From Candidatus Cloacimonadota bacterium (GTDB lineage Bacteria; Cloacimonadota; Cloacimonadia; Cloacimonadales; TCS61), in NCBI GenBank assembly GCA_021157645.1, contig JAGGWC010000172.1, forward strand, positions 1 through 5,886: 5,886 bases of DNA, written 5' to 3'. The notes below the pieces were generated by a model, which worked only from the letters and a program-made list of their open reading frames with translations, was not told where the DNA came from and searched no databases. The translations under genes and the position numbers were made by a program. This document shows, piece by piece, positions 1-5,336 of this stretch (within the stretch, counting starts at the first letter, position 1; every line of letters begins with the position of its first letter).

Positions 1-507
1 AGATGTAGTTTTTATTTTCTCGCCAATAATAATTTTAAGTCTTTCCTTTCTCAAAAAACATTTTAAAAAATTGGTCGAATTATGAATATATATGGGACAA
101 ATATCCTTTTTTGCTTCAATCGCAAATTTTCCTATTCCGGATTTAACTTTATTTGATTTTCTTGTACCTTCCGGAAAAATAAGAATTGAATGTCCTTTTC
201 TGAGAATAAGTTTTACCATTGTAATTGCAGATCTATCTATTCTACCACGTTTAACGGGAATACAATTTAAAAATAGAAGAAAGGCTGCAAACAGTTTATT
301 TTTGAATAATTCCGATTTGGCAAGATAATGAATTTCTGTTGGGATGATAGACCCAATAAAAGGGGGATCATATGCAGATATGTGATTAGCTACAATGATA
401 CAATCAGAAATTTCTGTTAATCGCTCTTCATTAATAATTTTCAATCTCCAGAAAATTCGCATATATACCCTAACACACGCTGTTATTAAAGCATAACTTT
501 TACGCAT
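1..507 (-). CDS. plsC: 1-acyl-sn-glycerol-3-phosphate acyltransferase, 3'-truncated by window edge
   Basis: This enzyme transfers an acyl chain to the sn-2 position of lysophosphatidic acid to make phosphatidic acid, at the cytoplasmic face of the inner membrane. The open frame gives 169 residues and runs off the left edge without a stop; family members are usually 190-250 residues, so the C-terminus is missing. The acyltransferase blocks are in order: NHISAYD at residues 41-47 (the NHx4D catalytic motif, H42 and D47), PVKRG at 84-88 (block II), FPEGTRKSNK at 111-120 (the glycerol-phosphate-binding EGTR motif) and CPIYI near 137-141 (block IV). There is no long N-terminal membrane helix, only a short amphipathic start. 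The ATG overlaps the cmk stop by 8 nt (ATGCGTAA), with GAGG at 513-516 five bases upstream, so translation is probably coupled to cmk. Specificity for LPA rather than another acyl acceptor is inferred from family and neighbour. Confidence 0.93.
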   Translation of the reverse strand, partial: MRKSYALITACVRVYMRIFWRLKIINEERLTEISDCIIVANHISAYDPPFIGSIIPTEIHYLAKSELFKNKLFAAFLLFLNCIPVKRGRIDRSAITMVKLILRKGHSILIFPEGTRKSNKVKSGIGKFAIEAKKDICPIYIHNSTNFLKCFLRKERLKIIIGEKIKTTS

Positions 508-1177
508 TCAAACCTCGCTTAATAATTGAGTAGATCATCTCCACTTGCTCTTCAATAGTCATTTTACTTGTATCAATTGGAATTGCATCATCAGCTTGTT
601 TCAATGGAGATATTTCACGAGTAGTGTCATTTTTATCACGCCAGATCAACTCTTCTTTAATATCTTCCAAAGGAATAACTTCACCATTATCTTTTGCTTC
701 ATTCCATCTACGTAAAGCACGCGTCCTTACATCTGCTATCATGAAGAACTTGAAATCGGCATTAGGGAAAACAACAGTTCCAATATCTCTACCGTCCATA
801 ATAACACCGCCATCCTCACCCATTTTACGCTGTAATTCAACCATCTTGTTGCGCACGATTTCAATCACTGCGATCTGGGATGATAACTTAGTAATATCAG
901 CTTCTCTGATCCGTTCTGAAACATCTTCAGTATTTAAGTATATTCTATTTCCTTCTTCCGCATATTCTATTCTGATACTAATTTTATCAAGCATTTCTTT
1001 TAAGGCAATTTTATCATCCAAACTTATATTTTGCAACAGTGTACACAAACCAGAAGCACGGTACATTGCTCCTGTATCGATATAAATATATTTTAATTTT
1101 ATTGCCAATTGTTTAGCCGTAGTACTTTTACCGGAAGCAGCTGGACCATCTATGGCAATCACAAATTTTTCATTCAT
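500..1177 (-). CDS. cmk: cytidylate kinase (CMP/dCMP kinase)
   Basis: Cmk phosphorylates CMP and dCMP with ATP in the cytosol. It recycles the CMP released in phospholipid synthesis and supplies CTP and dCTP. The 225-residue product is full length for bacterial Cmk. Visible motifs are the Walker A loop GPAASGKST at 11-19, DTGAMYR at 34-40 and DGRDIGT at 128-134 (a CMP-binding signature). The lid region carries RDKNDTTRE at 170-178, and the conserved PL..ADDAIPIDTS stretch follows at 181-194. The start is the ATG at 1177, with AAGGA (1185-1189) seven bases upstream; this ribosome site overlaps the stop of the preceding DUF5683 gene. A second ATG four bases downstream is out of frame. The gene lies 10 nt after the DUF5683 gene and overlaps plsC by 8 nt. 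Its pairing with plsC is common in bacteria and makes sense, since phospholipid synthesis releases CMP. Confidence 0.97.
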   Translation of the reverse strand: MNEKFVIAIDGPAASGKSTTAKQLAIKLKYIYIDTGAMYRASGLCTLLQNISLDDKIALKEMLDKISIRIEYAEEGNRIYLNTEDVSERIREADITKLSSQIAVIEIVRNKMVELQRKMGEDGGVIMDGRDIGTVVFPNADFKFFMIADVRTRALRRWNEAKDNGEVIPLEDIKEELIWRDKNDTTREISPLKQADDAIPIDTSKMTIEEQVEMIYSIIKRGLNA

Positions 1178-1187
1178 TCTTTATTCC

Positions 1188-1634
1188 TTAAAAATCATAA
1201 ACTAATCCAACAGTATTATTTTCAAATTTAAGATGGATCTTATTTTTTTTTTCATCAAAATCAAAAAGATGAGCATCAACATAAGCATCAATAGCGGATA
1301 AAAAAATTATTGCTCCAATCCAGAAGAAATCACTTTGACGTCTTTCATAATACTTAACATATTCATCATAATCTAAACCTGACCCTGTAACGCTATATCT
1401 ATCATAATATCTTTCCGCTTCAAGATGATGATATGTTGCAAGACCGATAAAACTACCTTCCACTGCAAGAACAAATCCAGTTTTTAAATATTTCCTATTA
1501 TAAAACTGACCTCCTCCCGGAATAACACAGGAAAAAATAGCAGCTTTAAGTGGTTGTTTTTTAATATTTTTTTCCTCTGCTGAAAGAGATATTAAAACAA
1601 GAAATAAGAAAATAATTAATACTATTTTACGCAT
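1188..1634 (-). CDS. DUF5683-family envelope protein with signal peptide
   Basis: This is a 148-residue protein of unknown function. Residues 1-19 form a signal peptide (MRK, a long hydrophobic core, then SLSA before EEK), so it should be exported. The body fits DUF5683, a family of short Bacteroidota/FCB proteins: it has a PGGGQFYNRKYLK motif at 39-51 and a hydrophobic helix around 52-67. A second hydrophobic helix lies at 104-115, followed by the characteristic DAYVDAHLFDFD at 116-127. A charged, Tyr/Arg-rich linker (70-100) lies between the two hydrophobic stretches, and the C-terminal 20 residues look like a beta strand. The gene overlaps the preceding DHS-like gene by 8 nt (ATGCGTAA) and has only a weak purine-rich ribosome site, so it probably relies on coupling. 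Whether it sits in the inner or outer membrane is not clear. The family call rests on the recalled motif pattern; no biochemical role is known to me. Confidence 0.8.
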   Translation of the reverse strand: MRKIVLIIFLFLVLISLSAEEKNIKKQPLKAAIFSCVIPGGGQFYNRKYLKTGFVLAVEGSFIGLATYHHLEAERYYDRYSVTGSGLDYDEYVKYYERRQSDFFWIGAIIFLSAIDAYVDAHLFDFDEKKNKIHLKFENNTVGLVYDF

Positions 1635-2571
1635 TCTTGATTCTCTCTTTTAAGGTTTGAAAAAATAGAGGTATCATAATTTCATGATGTCCAATAAAAT
1701 AGTAACCTTTGCCTCCACTTAAAGTTGGACGGTCAACAATATTGGTTCTTGGTCTGTAATGCATATTCATATCAAAAACTGCAGTATAAAAATTATTTAG
1801 TGGGTAACCCAGATTACGAACAACCGTCACAGCTTTCAAGAATACTTCAGGCATGATGACTGCTGAACCAAAATTCATAAAAACACCACCCTCATTAAGT
1901 TCGATTAAATTATTGCAGAAAATTCTAAAATCACGCATTGAGCAGTCACCAATAGCAGCACCATTTGCCGTTTCATGCTGATGAACAATATCGGTTCCCA
2001 AAGCTACATGTACTGTAAATGGAATTCCCAATTTATATGCATTAGCAAAAAGTGAAAGATGATTATTTTCTGCTTTTATTTCTATCAGGTTTTTCCCGAT
2101 CGCCTCTCCGTAACCAAGTTTATTATAAGCAGAATTAATTATTTTATTTATGCCATCACAGGTTTCTTTTGCCATTCCAAATTCACCTGTTTCCAAGGCA
2201 GTCGCCACATCTTCGGAAGTCTCTCCAAATCTGGCAATTTCGTAATCGTGAATAACAACTGAACCATTCGAAGCTAAACTTGTAATTAAACCCATTTCCA
2301 TCATCTCAATAATGATCGGAGATAATCCACATTTGATCACATGACCACCCAGTGCAACAATAACAGGTTTATCATTTTTATAGGCTTGGACACATCTTTC
2401 TAATAATTCATTGAAATCTTTTGCCTTAAGAATATTTGGTAATGACTCGGTAAATTCTTTAAAACTATCTAAACCGGGTTTAGAAAAAATCTCTTTTTTA
2501 ACTAAACTTGCTCTGGATTTAATCGAGGTTTTATTAAGGTTAGAAAAATCGATTTCTTTAAATTTACTCAT
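1627..2571 (-). CDS. conserved hypothetical protein, probable deoxyhypusine-synthase-like fold, function unknown
   Basis: This 314-residue, probably cytosolic protein has no assigned function that I can state. Its strongly conserved-looking blocks are ALGGHVIKCGLSP at 73-85, ASNGSVVIHDYE at 100-111, GETSEDVA at 116-123, HVALGTDIVHQH at 188-199, NFGSAVIMPEVFLKA at 233-247 and RPTLSGGKGYYF.GHHE at 281-297. It has no signal peptide or membrane helix. The order of blocks can be aligned by eye with deoxyhypusine synthase. The GS..IHDYE block falls where DHS has its AGG.EED motif, SGGKG..PLFF where DHS has SWGK..PLL, and GSAVIMP where DHS has GGGVVKH. On that alignment the DHS catalytic lysine becomes methionine (M240), so hypusine synthesis is unlikely; a Rossmann-type NAD-binding fold is inferred only. 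The ATG lies 2 nt after the tgt stop, with GGAG (2577-2580) spanning the end of tgt, and the gene overlaps the DUF5683 gene. It is surely real; the fold assignment is tentative. Confidence 0.72.
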   Translation of the reverse strand: MSKFKEIDFSNLNKTSIKSRASLVKKEIFSKPGLDSFKEFTESLPNILKAKDFNELLERCVQAYKNDKPVIVALGGHVIKCGLSPIIIEMMEMGLITSLASNGSVVIHDYEIARFGETSEDVATALETGEFGMAKETCDGINKIINSAYNKLGYGEAIGKNLIEIKAENNHLSLFANAYKLGIPFTVHVALGTDIVHQHETANGAAIGDCSMRDFRIFCNNLIELNEGGVFMNFGSAVIMPEVFLKAVTVVRNLGYPLNNFYTAVFDMNMHYRPRTNIVDRPTLSGGKGYYFIGHHEIMIPLFFQTLKERIKNA

Positions 2572-2573
2572 AA

Positions 2574-3698
2574 TTACTCCATTTTCATATCGAGAATTTT
2601 CTTATACTTATTTTTAAATGTAACATAATTCCCACCTATTATTGCTTCTCTTGCTTTTGTAACAAGATCAAGGTAAAAATGCAAACTGTGAATAGAAGCT
2701 AATCGCATTCCTAATAATTCATTAACATTGAATAAATGCCGAATATAGGCACGAGAGAAATTTCGGCAAGTATAACATTGGCAATTTTCATCAATTGGAG
2801 AAAAATCCTCTTTGTATCTGGCAGATTTTATTATCATTTTCCCATTCCATGTAAAGATTGTTCCATTTCTTGCATTTCTGGTCGGCATTACACAATCAAA
2901 CATATCAATTCCATTTTCAATATTCTTAAGCAGATCACCCGGAGTTCCAACTCCCATTAAATATCTGGGTTTTCCCTTGGGTAAAATATTGTTTAGGAAT
3001 TTTGTAATTTTGAACATATCTTCTTTCTTTTCACCAACAGCTAATCCACCAATTGAATAACCCGGAAAATCCATTTCCATCAATTTCTTTGCACTCTCTT
3101 CACGCAAATCTTCGTAAATTCCACCTTGCACAATTCCAAATAATGCCTGCTGTTTTGTATTTTTATGAGTGAGTTTCCCTCTAGCTGCCCAATCTAGAGT
3201 TGTCTTTAATGAATCTGCAACATATTTTTTTGTAGCCGGATATGGAGGACATTCATCAAAAGACATGATAATATCGGCTCCAATTGCATTTTGAATTTCA
3301 ATTACTTTTTCGGGTGTGAACATATGATAACTACCATCAATATGAGATTGGAAACGAACTCCTTCTGGAGTGATCTTTCTTAATCCAGCCAAGCTCATCA
3401 CTTGAAAACCACCGCTATCAGTAAGGATCGGGTTATTCCAACCCATAAATTTATGCAAACCGCCTGCTCTTTTTATCAATTCATGTCCCGGACGCAAATA
3501 CAGATGATATGTATTCCCCAAAATTATTTGTGCATTCACATTATTCAGATCTTGAGGATCTAAAGTTTTAACCGTTGCTCTTGTGCCAACCGGCATAAAT
3601 ATTGGTGTTTTGATTTCACCGTGAGGAGTTTGTAAAATACCTGCTCGTGCATTTTCACATTTTGCTTCAATTTTAAAATCGAAAATATTAACCTCCAT
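2574..3698 (-). CDS. tgt: queuine tRNA-ribosyltransferase (tRNA-guanine transglycosylase)
   Basis: Tgt exchanges guanine-34 of the GUN-anticodon tRNAs (Asp, Asn, His, Tyr) for the queuosine precursor preQ1, in the cytosol. From the ATG at 3698 the product has 374 residues, the usual bacterial length. The catalytic residues are visible: D94 in LTDSGGFQ (proton relay), D148 in SFDECPPY with GIVQGG at 188-193 (base recognition), GGLAVGE at 217-223, and the nucleophile D268 in FDCVMPTRNARNG. The structural zinc site is complete: C306, C308, C311 and H337 in the CxCx2Cx25H pattern. The reading frame stays open 25 codons further upstream to 3773. That extension lies inside rseP and precedes the normal family N-terminus, so I start at 3698, giving an 11-nt overlap with rseP. 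No queuosine-synthesis genes (queA, queC, queD, queE) are adjacent, so preQ1 is made or imported from elsewhere. Confidence 0.96.
   Translation of the reverse strand: MEVNIFDFKIEAKCENARAGILQTPHGEIKTPIFMPVGTRATVKTLDPQDLNNVNAQIILGNTYHLYLRPGHELIKRAGGLHKFMGWNNPILTDSGGFQVMSLAGLRKITPEGVRFQSHIDGSYHMFTPEKVIEIQNAIGADIIMSFDECPPYPATKKYVADSLKTTLDWAARGKLTHKNTKQQALFGIVQGGIYEDLREESAKKLMEMDFPGYSIGGLAVGEKKEDMFKITKFLNNILPKGKPRYLMGVGTPGDLLKNIENGIDMFDCVMPTRNARNGTIFTWNGKMIIKSARYKEDFSPIDENCQCYTCRNFSRAYIRHLFNVNELLGMRLASIHSLHFYLDLVTKAREAIIGGNYVTFKNKYKKILDMKME
2577..2580 (-). promoter_or_regulatory. ribosome binding site of the DHS-like gene, inside the end of tgt
   Basis: GGAG on the minus strand is formed by the last sense codons of tgt and lies five bases before the ATG at 2571; the tgt stop fills the spacer. 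Termination on tgt and initiation on the next gene are therefore side by side, which fixes the start and implies coupling. Confidence 0.7.
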
Positions 3699-5007
3699 TC
3701 TCGATTTGAACTTTATGTTCTTTAATGGAAATGCTACGACTGAATAGTCTGCTAATGTCATTCCAGAAAGCAAAGATCATTAAGAAAACAAGTATGATAA
3801 GCCCGATATTTTGTAATACAATTTGAATTTTGATACTCAAAGGTTTCTTTCTAATCCCTTCGATGAAACAAAATAAAATATGTCCTCCATCTAATATCGG
3901 AACTGGAAGTAAATTCATAATCATCAAGATCAAACTGATTGCAGCAATAAAAGAGAGAATATTATCAAGACCTTTATTAGCAGTTTGGGCAGACATTGCA
4001 TAAATCATCACTGGACCACCAAGATTATTCTTGATCGCACTCGGATTTGCTATTAATTTATATAACATCGCATAATTCAGATATACAAAATTAATAGTCC
4101 CAATCGTACCATATTTTATCGATTCCAACAAACTGTATTTCTCAATATATTTTACAGACATATGTTGTGTAATTCCGATAATTCTGTTACCATCCAGAAT
4201 GTTTTCTTCAGGTATTAAAGATTTTTCGAAGATATTATTATCACGTTTTATTTTTAAAGTGATGGATTCATTTTCATTTGTAGTGATCGCAGTACGCATT
4301 TCATACCAATTATTTACATCTTGCCCATCAACTGATAGAATTTCATCATTATCCATTAATCCGGCTTTATATGCTGCCATACCTGGTGCCACTTCTCCAA
4401 TTACGGCAGGGACATACGGTAATATTTCAGTTACCCATGTTCTAGGTTCAACTTCATTATTTGTAATTAAAATTTGTTCATCATTACGTTCAACCAGATA
4501 TGTATTTTCTTCATCAATTTTGGTATTTTGTATTATCTGAGTCCAACCGTTTATATCATTATTATTCACCTGTAATATTGTATCTTTTTCTTGAACAAAT
4601 TCTGCATAATTAGCACTAACCTCTCCCACAACAGGAAGCTGATCCTCGAAATGTTTACCAATTGCAAATGTGAGAATAAATATAAGTATAGCTAAGATAA
4701 AATTTGCAAAAGGACCGGCAAAAGCTATTATTGCACGCTGCCACCACAATTTTATTTTAAATGAGTTTTCTGTATCTTCAATTTTTTCATCAGGATTTTC
4801 ACCTTTCATCTTTAAATACCCACCAAGTGGGATCAATGAAATTCTATATTCTGTTTTCCCCTTTGTAAAAGCAAATAATTTAGGTCCAAATCCAATTGAA
4901 AATTTTTCTACTTCTACATTAAAAATCCTGGCTGCAATAAAATGCCCAAATTCATGAACGGTTACCAAAATTCCTAAAGCTACAATAGCACCAATAATAT
5001 TAAACAT
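3688..5007 (-). CDS. rseP: RseP-type site-2 intramembrane zinc metalloprotease
   Basis: This is an M50-family protease that cuts transmembrane helices in the inner membrane, typically anti-sigma factors and signal-peptide remnants. The product has 439 residues, close to E. coli RseP (450). The first membrane helix carries HEFGH at 18-22 (zinc ligands H18 and H22, catalytic E19). Family motifs follow: GGYLKMKGE at 62-70 and AGPFAN in the second helix at 97-102. Two periplasmic PDZ domains lie at about 125-175 (degenerate, with shortened loops) and 201-265 (clear, with APGMAAYKAGL and the DEILSVDGQDV strand). LGGPVMIY is at 339-346, and LLPVPILDGGH at 376-386 supplies the third zinc ligand D383. 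A last helix lies near 400-424. The start ATG has AGGAG (5012-5016) with a short 4-nt spacer. The gene leads the operon; dxr and cdsA, frequent upstream partners, are absent, and a divergent peptidase gene stands there instead. The substrate cannot be told from this window. Confidence 0.95.
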   Translation of the reverse strand: MFNIIGAIVALGILVTVHEFGHFIAARIFNVEVEKFSIGFGPKLFAFTKGKTEYRISLIPLGGYLKMKGENPDEKIEDTENSFKIKLWWQRAIIAFAGPFANFILAILIFILTFAIGKHFEDQLPVVGEVSANYAEFVQEKDTILQVNNNDINGWTQIIQNTKIDEENTYLVERNDEQILITNNEVEPRTWVTEILPYVPAVIGEVAPGMAAYKAGLMDNDEILSVDGQDVNNWYEMRTAITTNENESITLKIKRDNNIFEKSLIPEENILDGNRIIGITQHMSVKYIEKYSLLESIKYGTIGTINFVYLNYAMLYKLIANPSAIKNNLGGPVMIYAMSAQTANKGLDNILSFIAAISLILMIMNLLPVPILDGGHILFCFIEGIRKKPLSIKIQIVLQNIGLIILVFLMIFAFWNDISRLFSRSISIKEHKVQIENGG

Positions 5008-5011
5008 ATAA

Positions 5012-5016
5012 CTCCT
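5012..5016 (-). promoter_or_regulatory. ribosome binding site of rseP
   Basis: AGGAG on the minus strand lies four bases before the rseP ATG (5007), within AAAGGAG. It is the strongest Shine-Dalgarno match in the window and fixes the start that gives the normal HEFGH-bearing N-terminus. Confidence 0.8.
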
Positions 5017-5024
5017 TTAAATTA

Positions 5025-5052
5025 ATCTTATTAATAAATAAAACTCTGCAAA
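5025..5052 (-). promoter_or_regulatory. weak sigma70-like promoter candidate for the rseP operon
   Basis: On the minus strand TTTGCA (5047-5052) and TAAGAT (5025-5030) are separated by 16 nt and match the -35 and -10 consensus at four of six positions each. Transcription would start about 10 bp before the ribosome site. The region is so AT-rich that chance matches are expected, and the promoter consensus of this lineage is not known. Confidence 0.25.
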
Positions 5053-5103
5053 AAATAGTTAAATCTCTAATAATATCTATTTATTAAATCTTTCTAAAAG
5101 CAA

Positions 5104-5185
5104 ACCTCATCCACTAACCCCTTCTCCTAAAAGGAGAATGGTGATTATAACTTCCTCTCTTTTTAGGAGAGGATTGAGGCGAGGT
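5104..5185. repeat. composite inverted repeat, two facing hairpin units (REP/BIME- or MITE-like)
   Basis: Two diverged copies of one unit of about 35 nt face each other. The left unit reads ACCTC, an A/C-rich stretch, then a perfect 17-nt hairpin at 5122-5138 (TTCTCCT, AAA, AGGAGAA). The right unit, read on the minus strand from 5185, also starts ACCTC, passes a C-rich stretch and contains the same TCTCCTAAAA core. Its hairpin is 5153-5173 (TCCTCTC, 7-nt loop, GAGAGGA). The outer ends pair as ACCTC (5104-5108) with GAGGT (5181-5185), so the whole element can fold into one cruciform-like structure around a 14-nt AT-rich centre. Non-coding elements of this kind are usually dispersed in many copies. 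There is no tract of T after either hairpin that would clearly make it a terminator, and its position between divergent genes argues against that role. Confidence 0.8.
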
Positions 5186-5269
5186 GAAAAACACTCTATT
5201 ATGCAGAACTCATTGAATCTTATTAATATTCAAATCCTTTTAAATTGCTCTGTAGGTCAAGTTTTTTGC

Positions 5270-5298
5270 TTGTTTTCTGATTTTATTTGACATATTTT
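5270..5298 (+). promoter_or_regulatory. weak sigma70-like promoter candidate for the M23 lipoprotein gene
   Basis: TTGTTT (5270-5275), a 17-nt spacer and TATTTT (5293-5298) lie about 40 bp before the ATG at 5337. A perfect TTGACA at 5287-5292 is more striking as a -35 element, but no TATAAT-like hexamer lies 16-18 nt after it; that position is a run of A. The exact promoter therefore stays open. Confidence 0.25.
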
Positions 5299-5336
5299 AC
5301 ACTAACCACAAAAAAGCAAAATATGGAAAATAAATT

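Larger units (their letters stand above)
5008..5336. other. divergent intergenic region between rseP operon and M23 lipoprotein gene
   Basis: This is 329 bp of AT-rich DNA with no supportable gene. Both flanking genes point away from it, so it must hold promoters for both directions, and no terminator is needed inside it. From left to right it contains the rseP ribosome site (5012-5016), AT-rich sequence with a weak minus-strand promoter candidate, and an 82-bp composite inverted repeat (5104-5185). A further AT-rich tract (about 5186-5336) follows, with TTGACA at 5287-5292 and weak plus-strand promoter elements. No tRNA, riboswitch or small RNA was recognised. Confidence 0.8.

Noticed and set aside
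92..328. Plus-strand open frame of 78 codons
   Set aside because: It lies antisense to plsC, which shows conserved catalytic motifs in the opposite strand; the plus-strand product resembles nothing and has no ribosome site.
624..1085. Plus-strand open frame of 153 codons
   Set aside because: It is antisense to cmk, whose conserved motifs span the same region; the plus-strand protein is Ser/Ile-rich, as expected for a shadow frame.
2059..3060. Several plus-strand open frames of 67-82 codons within 2059-3060
   Set aside because: All are antisense to the DHS-like gene or tgt, overlap one another and lack recognisable domains.
3699..3773. 25-codon N-terminal extension of Tgt
   Set aside because: The frame is open, but it lies wholly inside the rseP coding sequence and would precede the normal family N-terminus; the product from 3698 already has the expected length.
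4199..4957. Plus-strand open frames of 113 and 95 codons opposite rseP
   Set aside because: RseP motifs occupy the minus strand throughout, and the antisense products are low-complexity shadows.
5122..5173. Rho-independent (bidirectional) terminators
   Set aside because: The hairpins have only 7-bp stems and no clear T tract after them, and both neighbouring genes are transcribed away from the site, so there is nothing to terminate.
5251..5280. Second decayed inverted repeat around CAAG (5258-5261) and CTTG (5269-5272)
   Set aside because: Only four base pairs match around a 7-nt loop and the flanks do not extend the pairing; this is expected by chance in AT-rich DNA.
5287..5292. TTGACA as a -35 box for the lipoprotein gene
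   Set aside because: The hexamer is perfect, but the stretch 16-18 nt downstream is a run of A without a -10 match, so it was not called as a promoter by itself.
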